From positions 1 to 38,647 of the forward strand of contig CALJAE010000156.1 of NCBI GenBank assembly GCA_938028175.1: a stretch of DNA of 38,647 nucleotides, given 5' to 3'. Numbering within the stretch: the stretch's first letter is position 1; the number at the start of each line of letters is the position of its first letter. This document shows positions 8,497 through 16,208 of this stretch, in pieces. The stretch comes from an uncultured Acidimicrobiales bacterium. GTDB lineage: Bacteria; Actinomycetota; Acidimicrobiia; Acidimicrobiales; SZUA-35. Made by a program: the position numbers and the translations under genes. The notes beneath the pieces were generated by a model that was not told where the DNA came from, made no database searches, and saw nothing but the letters and a program-made list of their open reading frames with translations.

Positions 8497-9190
8497 TTTG
8501 AGCCCTTAGCGCTATACGAACTCCTTCGGCTTGGTTCACAGAGTTAGCTATCCGAAGTGATTGAGCCGGAGATACTGCCACAGAGATAAACAGCTCATCT
8601 GTTCCAAATCCTGAAGTGCCAACAGAAAATATTTGAACATCATCGGCTATAAGTTCCGCCACACCCGTAACAGGGTTTACGCCAGTAACATCGACGCTAT
8701 CGCCAGGAACAAGATCCACCGCAGGGTAGGCCCCGGGCCTGACAGACAAACCGGAAACCACTAGTCCTTCTGGAAGTTCGATCCCATCACCTAAATCGCT
8801 CATAAGGACTGGTTCATCAGCCAGTACCTGTTCTCTCACCCGTTGGCCGACAACATCAGAACGTTGTTCAAACATAGTTGAAATCAGATCTGCCTCAATC
8901 AACTTAATATCAGAGGCCGTGATAACTTCGCCTGGCGCTAGGTCATTGGCTGCTACTACCACAGTTGTTCTAGCGTCATTGGCACTCCAAACCTGTGTAG
9001 CCAGTACAGCTGCGAGTAGTCCAACAACACCAAGGATGACACTATGGAGACGCTGCTTCTTACTATCGATTTTCCCCGACCATACAATCGGCCTTCGGCT
9101 CGAGCCGCTTTTCTGGTCAAATGTGCCAGCGCGATCTATAGATTTAGATCTGTTGTTGTCGGGCTTTAAGAGCTCGTCGAGGTCAAGCAA
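8486..9190 (-). CDS. cpaB: SAF-domain CpaB/RcpC-like Tad protein
   Basis: About 234 residues: a charged N-terminal tail, one membrane helix at about residues 50-68 (SVILGVVGLLAAVLATQVW), a SAF domain (TVVVAANDLAPGEVITASDIKLIE, residues cited in parts) and a following beta-rich region resembling CpaB/RcpC. In other Tad systems this protein acts near the outer channel or the cell wall; no secretin is expected in a monoderm. TTG 9190 is preferred to TTG 9205 because GGAGAG lies just upstream of it, at 9195-9200. It heads the operon, with a possible TACTAT promoter box at 9220-9225. Confidence 0.75.
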   Translation of the reverse strand: MLDLDELLKPDNNRSKSIDRAGTFDQKSGSSRRPIVWSGKIDSKKQRLHSVILGVVGLLAAVLATQVWSANDARTTVVVAANDLAPGEVITASDIKLIEADLISTMFEQRSDVVGQRVREQVLADEPVLMSDLGDGIELPEGLVVSGLSVRPGAYPAVDLVPGDSVDVTGVNPVTGVAELIADDVQIFSVGTSGFGTDELFISVAVSPAQSLRIANSVNQAEGVRIALRAQSDS

Positions 9191-9219
9191 GTGTCTCTCC
9201 TGCAAGTCCTCGTTGACTT

Positions 9220-9225
9220 ATAGTA
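9220..9225 (-). promoter_or_regulatory. Possible -10 box of the Tad operon
   Basis: TACTAT on the minus strand, placed so that transcription would begin about 20 bases before the cpaB start and include its GGAGAG ribosome site. No good -35 was found. Confidence 0.35.
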
Positions 9226-9235
9226 GTTGAATTAT

Positions 9236-9316
9236 GAGACTAAGTCTAGCTGCTTGTTGCAGCTTATAGCAACGGGGTCGGCCGGACTGGCTTGAAGATA
9301 CGACTAAATTAGTCTC
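9236..9316. repeat. Nested inverted repeats between fadD and cpaB
   Basis: The gap between two minus-strand genes holds three short palindromes: AGACTAAGTCT (9237-9247), AGCTGC-TTGTT-GCAGCT (9248-9264) and GACTAAATTAGTC (9302-9314). In addition GAGACTAA (9236-9243) recurs inverted as TTAGTCTC (9309-9316). The second could be a small transcript hairpin after the acyl-CoA ligase gene, but no T-tract follows. Confidence 0.5.
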
Positions 9317-11031
9317 TACTCGTACATGCTTTCTATCTCAGCGGCGTACGTCTTTTCTATAACCCGTCGCCTGAGCTTTGAAGTCGCAGTCAAACAGGCA
9401 GTATCTGGTTCCCAGTCATGATCGAGTACATGTACCTTCTTTACACGCTCAGCCTGGCTGAATTGTCCCATCACACTGTTGACTTCAGAATCAATAACTT
9501 CCCGCACCTTTGCCGAGTTAGCTATTTCTGACATCGAGTTGACCTGAATACCGTTAGATGCACACCAAGACTCAGCAGCTTCTGGATCCAAGGTGACAAG
9601 AGAAGAAATAAACTTCCTACCATCGCCGACTACCGCAGCTTGGGAAACCATTGGAATCAACTTGAGAGCATTCTCAAGAGCTGTAGGCGAGACATTCTTC
9701 CCGCCTGAAGTTACTAGTATTTCCTTCTTGCGATCTACCACCTTCAGGTAGCCGTCATCGTCAATAACACCAATATCTCCGGTCGCAAACCAACCATCGC
9801 TGTCTTTCGCCTGACTAGTTAGGTCATCACGGTTCAAATATCCATGGAAGACATTGCCTCCACGACACATGATCTCCCCGTCATCGGCCAAGCGCATTTC
9901 AATTCCCGGACAGGCTGGACCGATACTTCCAACTTTGACATCAAATGGAGCCCAAGCTAGCGGCCCACTTGTTTCTGAAAGTCCATAGATCTCAGAGATA
10001 GGCAGACCAAGCTCTTGGAACCATTCCATTACTACAGGCGAAAGAGCAGCACCACCCGAGGCCGCCACCACCAACTCGTCGAGACCAGTCTTGTTAAGAA
10101 TCTTCTTCTTGAACAACTTGAACTTAAGAGCGCCCGCTAAACGTGAAAGCGTGGTTGGGTTCTCCCCCTGCAAATTTGCCAAAACCTTGTTATAGATCTT
10201 TTCATAAACCCTAGGAACACCAAACAAAATCGTGGGCCGTACTGTCCTAGCAAATTCAGCAACCTGGGTTGGTTCTGGACAGCAAGTAATATCAAAACCA
10301 GAAATTAAACCTGTGTAGTGAGACACAGTGCGCTCAGCTACGTGCGCCATTGGTAAATAAGAAATAAGACGCTGCCCAATATAGAAATCCAGATTCAAAG
10401 TACGTCGCAAACATGCAACAGTCCAAGTCAAGTTGTCATGATCAAGCACGACCCCCTTCGACTGACCGGTAGTACCAGATGTGAATATGACAGTAGCAAC
10501 ATCGGAGCCTTGCACTGCAGCGGCTAACGACTCTAAGTCGGCGGATTCTGAGGCCAGGAGTTCGTCGAAGGCAACGTCAGATCCTTCAAACGAGTCGCCA
10601 ACGGAAACGATGGAAGATAAAGAACTACTTTGATCCTTTGCCTTTGTGACTGCTAGCCCGAACTGATCTTCGACGATTGCTATCTTTGCTTCTGTTTGCT
10701 CAATTACATCTGAAATTTGGTCAGTCGAGGATGAGTTGTAAACCGAAACAGGAGTCGCCCTTAAGAACAAACAAGCAAGATCAGCTATGTGAAACTCAAT
10801 ACGGTTAGTCATCATCAACAAGACATGGTCACCTTGACTAACCCCTCTGTCGCCTAGAGCAGTTACTACTCTTGCGATTCGGTCAGCCAGCTCCGAGTAT
10901 GAAACCTCTTCCAACGAACCATCCGCAACCGGAACTCTGATTGCAGTTCTTTCGCCTGCAGCTTGAACAGTAGCTAAGAAGTTCTCGCATATGTTGTGAG
11001 ACTCGATTCGATCTTCGACAGTTGTTTCCAC
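9316..11031 (-). CDS. fadD: Long-chain fatty-acid--CoA ligase (FadD/AMP-binding)
   Basis: Activates fatty acids to acyl-CoA through an acyl-adenylate, in the cytosol or at the membrane. About 571 residues, normal for the family. Motifs in order are the P-loop-like TSGTTGQSKGVVL, PMAHVAERTVSHY, the substrate-region YGLSETSGP, GWFATGDIG and the C-terminal KKEILVTSGGKNVSP with its adenylation hinge. The order and the NVSP motif resemble FadD15-like long-chain enzymes. The start is GTG 11031, with a perfect GGAGG (11040-11044) eight bases upstream; a TTG at 11046 would lie upstream of that site. A TAGAAT box at 11060-11065 may be its promoter. Chain-length preference cannot be read from sequence. 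Confidence 0.92.
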   Translation of the reverse strand: METTVEDRIESHNICENFLATVQAAGERTAIRVPVADGSLEEVSYSELADRIARVVTALGDRGVSQGDHVLLMMTNRIEFHIADLACLFLRATPVSVYNSSSTDQISDVIEQTEAKIAIVEDQFGLAVTKAKDQSSSLSSIVSVGDSFEGSDVAFDELLASESADLESLAAAVQGSDVATVIFTSGTTGQSKGVVLDHDNLTWTVACLRRTLNLDFYIGQRLISYLPMAHVAERTVSHYTGLISGFDITCCPEPTQVAEFARTVRPTILFGVPRVYEKIYNKVLANLQGENPTTLSRLAGALKFKLFKKKILNKTGLDELVVAASGGAALSPVVMEWFQELGLPISEIYGLSETSGPLAWAPFDVKVGSIGPACPGIEMRLADDGEIMCRGGNVFHGYLNRDDLTSQAKDSDGWFATGDIGVIDDDGYLKVVDRKKEILVTSGGKNVSPTALENALKLIPMVSQAAVVGDGRKFISSLVTLDPEAAESWCASNGIQVNSMSEIANSAKVREVIDSEVNSVMGQFSQAERVKKVHVLDHDWEPDTACLTATSKLRRRVIEKTYAAEIESMYE

Positions 11032-11105
11032 TGATGCCACCTCCAAAAGGGCCTAATTCATTCTAGTGATTATTGGTACAAATACCGGAAGACATAAACA
11101 CTGTC

Positions 11106-11111
11106 TAGAAT
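11106..11111 (+). promoter_or_regulatory. TAGAAT -10 box, leaderless start of zinc-ribbon gene
   Basis: TAGAAT matches TANNNT and ends six bases before the ATG at 11118, so the transcript would start at or next to the initiation codon. No Shine-Dalgarno is present and no -35 was recognised. Confidence 0.5.
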
Positions 11112-11117
11112 TGCGGT

Positions 11118-11549
11118 ATGGAGCACAGTGACTTTCCAGCTAAACAGCTTCGAACCATGGGAACTGTCCCAGCTACAGACGACGACACTCCTATTCACTC
11201 AACTGCAAAGATACGAGATCGAGCCCATCAGAAGAGGCGTAATCGATTTATATTCGCCACCTTTGCAGCAGTACTCCTTGTTCTACTAGTTACTCAAGAT
11301 AGCCCTGTCAGAGTCATCGTCTCAGTAACTATCTCGCTTGCGATATTCATGGTGGGACTAACCGTCCTCGGCGCATTATCTAGACCCGTTCCTGAACCTC
11401 CTCCCCCTGGAGAGCTTCGGTCAGTCAGACTCAAATATCGCTGTAGTAGCTGTGGTACAGAAATCAAGATGACCTTAGCCAACGATGCTGTCCCAGAGTC
11501 GCCTAAACACTGCACTGAACCGATGGATCTCATCGAAACTGAACTATAA
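11118..11549 (+). CDS. Small membrane protein with C-terminal zinc ribbon
   Basis: 143 residues. A basic N-terminal region (about residues 30-43, HQKRRNR) precedes two membrane segments (about 43-60 and 65-87). After a Pro-rich linker comes a putative zinc ribbon with Cys109-x2-Cys112 and the pair His131-Cys132 in CSSCG...PKHCTEPM. I do not recognise a named family. The position, just upstream of trpG and the kinase cluster, is where crgA sits near trpG in Mycobacterium, but the sequence is not CrgA-like and the zinc site is extra. Topology predicts both ends in the cytosol. Possible roles are membrane organisation or sensing; neither is shown. Confidence 0.7.
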   Translation: MEHSDFPAKQLRTMGTVPATDDDTPIHSTAKIRDRAHQKRRNRFIFATFAAVLLVLLVTQDSPVRVIVSVTISLAIFMVGLTVLGALSRPVPEPPPPGELRSVRLKYRCSSCGTEIKMTLANDAVPESPKHCTEPMDLIETEL

Positions 11550-11558
11550 CCCACACCC

Positions 11559-11677
11559 TGTGGATATCTCATTGATGTATTTACACCTATGTAGTTTCAT
11601 GGCTTGCATTTCCCCAGTTAAATAGCTTAAATACGATGACTACATAGGTGTTATTCAAACTACACAGGTGTGGATAA
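11559..11677. repeat. Three-copy 13-bp repeat with DnaA-box sequences
   Basis: ACACCTATGTAGT at 11583-11595 recurs as a perfect inverted copy at 11639-11651 and, with one change, at 11659-11671. The last two are direct repeats with a 20 bp period. The third runs into TGTGGATAA (11669-11677), the complement of the consensus DnaA box TTATCCACA, and a near match TGTGGATAT lies at 11559-11567. The cluster lies in the gap before trpG. It could be an operator array for an unknown regulator or a DnaA-titration or origin-related element. Confidence 0.6.
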
Positions 11678-11721
11678 CAAGGATGTAATTCCATCACTGG
11701 TAGTACCGGCTCGCCAAGTGC

Positions 11722-11727
11722 TATGGT
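11722..11727 (+). promoter_or_regulatory. TATGGT -10 box before trpG
   Basis: The box ends eight bases before GTG 11736. It lies 45 bases downstream of the third repeat copy, so the repeats would sit in the -60 to -180 zone, consistent with activator or repressor sites. Confidence 0.4.
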
Positions 11728-11735
11728 TAGCCACT

Positions 11736-12305
11736 GTGGTTAAGCACGTGGCAGTAATAGACAACTATGATTCATTCGTTTACATCCTTGTTCAGTATCT
11801 ATACGAGCTAGGTGCCGAAGTTACTGTTCTGCGCAACGATGTACCCATAACGGAAGTAGAAAATCTCAACCCTGACAAGATCCTGATCTCCCCTGGGCCC
11901 GGAACCCCAGCAGATGCTGGAATCAGCAACAACGTGTTGGAGACCTTCGCCGAGACCAAGCCGATTTTTGGTGTTTGTCTAGGCCATCAGTGTATTGCCG
12001 AACACTTTGGTGCAACAGTCGTACGAGCCCAGGAAATCATGCATGGCAAGACTTCGATGGTTGACCACAACGGTACGGGCGTATTCAAAGACTTGCCTAA
12101 TGAACTAACGGCAACCCGTTACCATTCACTAACTGTCGACGAAACAACAATCCCAGACACACTCGAAGTAACAGCCAAGTCCGAGTCTGGACTGATTATG
12201 GGGTTGAGGCACAAAGCACTTGATATCGAAGGCGTTCAGTTTCATCCCGAGTCAGTTCTGACCCAGTACGGACACAACATGATCGCTAACTTTCTAAGCC
12301 GCTAG
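11736..12305 (+). CDS. trpG: Anthranilate/aminodeoxychorismate synthase glutamine amidotransferase
   Basis: A class I glutamine amidotransferase subunit that supplies ammonia to TrpE or PabB to make anthranilate or aminodeoxychorismate. About 190 residues. Motifs are IDNYDSFVYILVQYL at the N-terminus, ILISPGPGTP, the nucleophile loop FGVCLGHQCIAEHFG, and the catalytic His-Glu in GVQFHPESVLT. The frame opens at 11670, but that region is the repeat cluster and lacks homology, so GTG 11736 (VKHVAVIDN) is the likely start, with TATGGT at 11722-11727 as a possible leaderless box. TrpE and PabB are not in the window. Adjacency to pknB matches Mycobacterium, where this gene is annotated trpG; use in folate synthesis is equally possible. 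Confidence 0.93.
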   Translation: MVKHVAVIDNYDSFVYILVQYLYELGAEVTVLRNDVPITEVENLNPDKILISPGPGTPADAGISNNVLETFAETKPIFGVCLGHQCIAEHFGATVVRAQEIMHGKTSMVDHNGTGVFKDLPNELTATRYHSLTVDETTIPDTLEVTAKSESGLIMGLRHKALDIEGVQFHPESVLTQYGHNMIANFLSR

Positions 12306-12315
12306 CTACGAAAGA

Positions 12316-14463
12316 CTATGGGGCGCCTGGTGGCAAACTCACGCTAGAGCTAGACGAACTGCTTGAAGACGATGACGCTGACGACGAGCTACTAGAAGAA
12401 GACGTTGAGTTATCGGTAGTAGTTGGGGTTGTAGGCGTTCCATCGTTGAGGACCCCAATTGCGAATGTGATTGGATCATTAATGTTCTGAGGGAAGCCAG
12501 CGGCGGGGGTCTGGGAGATAACGCGACCAGCGAGTGAGGCATCGTTTGTGAATTCGCTAGTCAACATAAAGTTATCCCGCAAGAACCCTGCTTCGATCAA
12601 AATCTCCTCTGCCTCTAAGCGGGTATTGCCTGCAAGGTTTGGCATGATAACCCGAGGGTCACCGCTAGAAAGGAAGACTTCTATCTCGGAATCAAAGCCT
12701 GCGTCTTCTCCAGCTGCTGGCTCCGTCCTTACCGCAGTCAAACGTGCAAGATCTGACGGCACTAGCTCGGCGTCAGCTTCACGAATTAGAACTTGACTGA
12801 ATCCTGCATCATCGAGAGTCTGCTGAGCTTCGGTTACGCTCTGCCCAGCTACGTCTGGAACCGTTGCCTCAGCAGGACCAAGAGAAATTACTACGCTGAA
12901 CCCGTCACTCGCTGGGTCCCACTCCTCACCAGCGCCAGGCTCGGTCCTAACCACAGTGCCGATCTCTTCGTCTGAGTTCTCTTCGTTGCGTTGGAAATTT
13001 GTGATCCCTAAATCAGCGAGTCGCTGCCTAGCCTCAGACTCGGCGACACCTGCAAGGTTAGGTATCTCGATTAACTCATCTGCTTCCTGCGAAACAAATA
13101 CAACAATCGTGGTTCCAATTTCTTGCTCCGACTGCACTGCTGGATTAGTTGCAAAGACTAACCCAGGCTCCTGCTCATCGCTTGGCTGGAACATTGTCAT
13201 AACCTCGAAACCTGCAGTTTCAAGCTCTAACAAAGCTGTCTCTAACTCTTGCCCAATAACGTCAGGAACTTCTCTTGTAGTTTCGGTTACTTCTGTTGGA
13301 TCGGAGTCTCCAGTAACGGTGACGATAATGAATCCAATAAGGCCAACCAATACAGCAGCCAGAATGCCCAGCATTACAATGAATGCCCCAGAACGATTTG
13401 GCGGTTCGTAGTACTCCTCGAGAGCTTCAGCTTGACCTCCAGCAGCAGTCACTGGAATCGCACGCGAAGTATCGATTACAGCTTTGATGCTTCCGGTGTC
13501 ATGCAGCGTCTGCATCGACTGAGAACCACCAGCTTGGTCCATAACTTGTGTAGCAGGCATCGCTTGAGTCTGGTTTTGCTGTGACACAGCGGCCATAGCA
13601 TCGCCACGCAAACCAACGAGCGGTCGTCCTGCTAAAAAGTTGGCTAGATCGGTCTGGATTTCTGCCGCAGCAGGATAGCGAGCTCTCGGGTCCTTCTGGA
13701 GCAACTGGTTAACAACTGCTGCAAGTTCCTTTGGAACTGCCGGGTTTTTCTCAGTTGCAAACGGGGCCTGTTCTTGAACATGCTTATAAGCGACTGCTAC
13801 TGGTGTGTCCCCAACAAAAGGTGTTGAGCCAGTCAGCATCTCAAAAAGCACTACACCAAGAGCGTACAAATCTGATCGAGGGTCAACGTTCTTGCCTTGT
13901 GCTTGCTCAGGCGAGAAGTAGCTAGCAGTCCCCATAACAGAACCTGTTTGGGTAAGTTCGTCTTCAGCGACCCCAAAGGCACGAGCGATACCAAAGTCAG
14001 CAACCTTTACCTGACCCTCGGTGGTGATCATAATGTTGCCGGGCTTTACATCTCTATGTACGGTGCCGTTACGATGAGCAAATCCAAGTGCTCCAGCCAC
14101 ATCAGAAGCTAGGCGAGCTGCCTTGGCCGGGTCGACCGAACCCTCACTCTTGATCATGTCAGCAAGGGTGTTACCTTCGACATACTCCATAACAATAAAG
14201 TATGTATCTTCGTGTTCACCCCAATCGTAAACCGCAACGATGTTTGGATGATTGAGTTTTCCGGCAGCCTGCGCCTCACGCCTAAAGCGAGCGACAAAAG
14301 AAGGTTCGGCAGCAAACTGTGCGAATAAGACCTTGACCGCTACAGGGCGATCTAGTAACTGGTCACGCGCAAGATAGACATCGGCCATACCTCCACGCGC
14401 AATGCGACGGTGTAGTTCATATCTTCCGTTTAACACGGGGCGGGATTGATTACCGTTAGTCAC
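12316..14463 (-). CDS. pknB: Ser/Thr protein kinase with four PASTA repeats (PknB)
   Basis: 715 residues. The N-terminal kinase domain (about 15-275) has GRGGMADVY-type glycine loop residues (IARGGMADVYLA), Lys44 in VAVKVL, the catalytic VHRDVKPGN, DFG in VADFGIA, and an activation loop with TQTGSVMGTASY. One membrane helix lies at about 358-380, then four PASTA repeats outside (each starting VPDV, IPNL, VPDV or MPNL), which in this family bind muropeptides. The C-terminus is an unusual Thr/Ser tail of about 35 residues with a long serine run. It is last in the fhaA operon, 59 bp after pbpA, and ends 10 bp from trpG. It is the only kinase here: pknA, usual in Mycobacterium, is absent. Confidence 0.95.
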   Translation of the reverse strand: MTNGNQSRPVLNGRYELHRRIARGGMADVYLARDQLLDRPVAVKVLFAQFAAEPSFVARFRREAQAAGKLNHPNIVAVYDWGEHEDTYFIVMEYVEGNTLADMIKSEGSVDPAKAARLASDVAGALGFAHRNGTVHRDVKPGNIMITTEGQVKVADFGIARAFGVAEDELTQTGSVMGTASYFSPEQAQGKNVDPRSDLYALGVVLFEMLTGSTPFVGDTPVAVAYKHVQEQAPFATEKNPAVPKELAAVVNQLLQKDPRARYPAAAEIQTDLANFLAGRPLVGLRGDAMAAVSQQNQTQAMPATQVMDQAGGSQSMQTLHDTGSIKAVIDTSRAIPVTAAGGQAEALEEYYEPPNRSGAFIVMLGILAAVLVGLIGFIIVTVTGDSDPTEVTETTREVPDVIGQELETALLELETAGFEVMTMFQPSDEQEPGLVFATNPAVQSEQEIGTTIVVFVSQEADELIEIPNLAGVAESEARQRLADLGITNFQRNEENSDEEIGTVVRTEPGAGEEWDPASDGFSVVISLGPAEATVPDVAGQSVTEAQQTLDDAGFSQVLIREADAELVPSDLARLTAVRTEPAAGEDAGFDSEIEVFLSSGDPRVIMPNLAGNTRLEAEEILIEAGFLRDNFMLTSEFTNDASLAGRVISQTPAAGFPQNINDPITFAIGVLNDGTPTTPTTTDNSTSSSSSSSSASSSSSSSSSSSVSLPPGAP

Positions 14464-14522
14464 TGAAACACCAATGCTATAGAGATTCTGAACTGATTTG
14501 GTGTAAGCATCAAAAACTACCT

Positions 14523-16208
14523 TTAAGAATCCAAACCATAGAAGTTTTCAAACAATTCTCGGGCAATTGGTGCAGCTACACGTCCACCCGTAATGCCAGC
14601 TTCACCTTGTTGTCGCTCGACCAAAACCGCTACAGCAAGCTCTGGGTCGGCGTTTACCGGACCAGCAAACGAAATCACCCAAGCGTGCACATCGTCGCCA
14701 ACATCGGCAGTACCGGTCTTTGCTCCAACATCCAAACCTTCAATTTGTAAATTTGTTCCGGTACCGTTTCTAACCACCTCAAACATAGCGTCGCGTAGAT
14801 CATTGGCAGACGCTCGCGTGGTTGCATCTCTCCACTCTTGAGGTTCAAACGGGTCAAGCGTTGTGTCATCAACGGCCTCCCCAGCAACAATACGTGGAAC
14901 CATAATGGTTCCCTCGTTAGCAATGCCGGCTGCTACCAATGCCATGTTTAATGGTGTTGCCTGCACCTCAAATTGACCAATTGCAGTCTGCCCGAGATCA
15001 TTCGACTTATCGAACAAATCAAACCCTCTACCATCTCCTCGGAATTCACCAAAGTCAGTCGGGAAGTTGCTAGCAACAACGTCGCTCTCAGGAACGTCAA
15101 GTGGAATCTTAGTGTTAAACCCGAAGCGCTCAGCCTGAGCAATCAGTTGATCAGGACCAACGTCTTCGATTGCTATCTGAGCAAACCCTGCATTACAAGA
15201 TCTAGCGATCAAGACCAGCAGTGGACCTCCACAATTAGCATTGTTGTAGTTGCTAATCGTGGCCCCACCATCGGGCAAGTTAAACGCTTCTACAGATGGG
15301 AAAACCGGGCTGTCTAACTCGATTGGAGTACTATCTAAAGCCGCCCCGCCAACCACAACCTTAAAAGTCGAGCCAGGCGATTGCCTATCCCCATACGCCT
15401 TAGGGCAACGTGGGGTGTCTAGACATTGGATACCGCCAAGATCAGTGCTCGGCTCTATTTCTGCGACAGCGTCTAGAGCTTCCCTACTGCTTAAGCTTGC
15501 CAATGGTTGCGGATCGAAACTCGGGTAGCTCCACAAAGCACGGATCTCACCTGTTCTTGGATCTAAGGCAACTACCGATCCGTTCCGATCAGCCCCAGTT
15601 TCGGGATCTTTAAGTGCCTCTCGAGCGGCCAACTGAAGTTCGTGATTAATACCAAGAACTAAATCAGTCGGTTCTCCACCAGAAACCAAACCAAGCTCAC
15701 CTGTGTCGGCGACCAAAGCGTCCTGATAAGACTGCTCTATCCCTTCAGAACCGAAAGTTAAAGAGACATAACCTACGGTATGCGCATACAGTTCACCGTG
15801 AGGATAAACCCGACGGAAATCAAACGTCTCACTCTCAGTTGCTGGCTCAGAAAAAGCTACAACAACTCCGTCTGAAGACAAAATCTCTCCGCGCTCATCG
15901 CCGAAGACTCTCTCTGTCTGTCTGTTATTGCCTGGAACTGCTTGTACCTCTGAAGCTTGGAGAACTTGAATCCTATTAAGCTGTAAAAATAAAATGAAAA
16001 AACCCAATAGCAGTACGGCTGTCACGTTGTGTAGTGGCGACATCTCTCGACCAACGAAGTAGAAGAGTCCAATCACGATTGCGAGCATTCCCACGATGAT
16101 CAGGCCAATTACGGTTGAGCTAAGGGAGGAATGGAACTCGATAAGCACAAAGAAGCCAACCGCTAGAAGGGCTAACAAAAGATATCGAGCAGGTCTAGGA
16201 AGAATCAT
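14523..16208 (-). CDS. pbpA: Penicillin-binding protein, PbpA/FtsI-type transpeptidase
   Basis: A class B PBP that cross-links peptidoglycan in the periplasm-like space. About 561 residues. Two or three N-terminal hydrophobic segments are followed by a small dimerisation region (GEILSSDGVVVAFSE) and the transpeptidase domain. Catalytic motifs are intact: STFK in QSPGSTFKVVVG, SCN in ARSCNAGF, and KTG in GAKTGTADVG. ATG 16208 is preferred to TTG 16220, giving a 14-base overlap with rodA and tight coupling. In Mycobacterium the equivalent pairs with RodA as glycosyltransferase partner and is controlled by the neighbouring kinase. The extra N-terminal helices compared with the usual single anchor are notable. 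Confidence 0.93.
   Translation of the reverse strand: MILPRPARYLLLALLAVGFFVLIEFHSSLSSTVIGLIIVGMLAIVIGLFYFVGREMSPLHNVTAVLLLGFFILFLQLNRIQVLQASEVQAVPGNNRQTERVFGDERGEILSSDGVVVAFSEPATESETFDFRRVYPHGELYAHTVGYVSLTFGSEGIEQSYQDALVADTGELGLVSGGEPTDLVLGINHELQLAAREALKDPETGADRNGSVVALDPRTGEIRALWSYPSFDPQPLASLSSREALDAVAEIEPSTDLGGIQCLDTPRCPKAYGDRQSPGSTFKVVVGGAALDSTPIELDSPVFPSVEAFNLPDGGATISNYNNANCGGPLLVLIARSCNAGFAQIAIEDVGPDQLIAQAERFGFNTKIPLDVPESDVVASNFPTDFGEFRGDGRGFDLFDKSNDLGQTAIGQFEVQATPLNMALVAAGIANEGTIMVPRIVAGEAVDDTTLDPFEPQEWRDATTRASANDLRDAMFEVVRNGTGTNLQIEGLDVGAKTGTADVGDDVHAWVISFAGPVNADPELAVAVLVERQQGEAGITGGRVAAPIARELFENFYGLDS

Noticed and set aside
11670..11735. Upstream extension of trpG to 11670
   Set aside because: The added 22 residues lack family similarity and the first codon lies inside the repeat and DnaA-box cluster.
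12339..12420. Serine run at the end of pknB as a DNA microsatellite
   Set aside because: Codons are mixed among TCT, TCG, AGT, AGC and TCA, so the run is protein-level low complexity, not a simple DNA repeat.
13249..13584. Plus-strand frames opposite pknB, pbpA and pstP
   Set aside because: The opposite strand encodes full conserved domains, so these are shadows.
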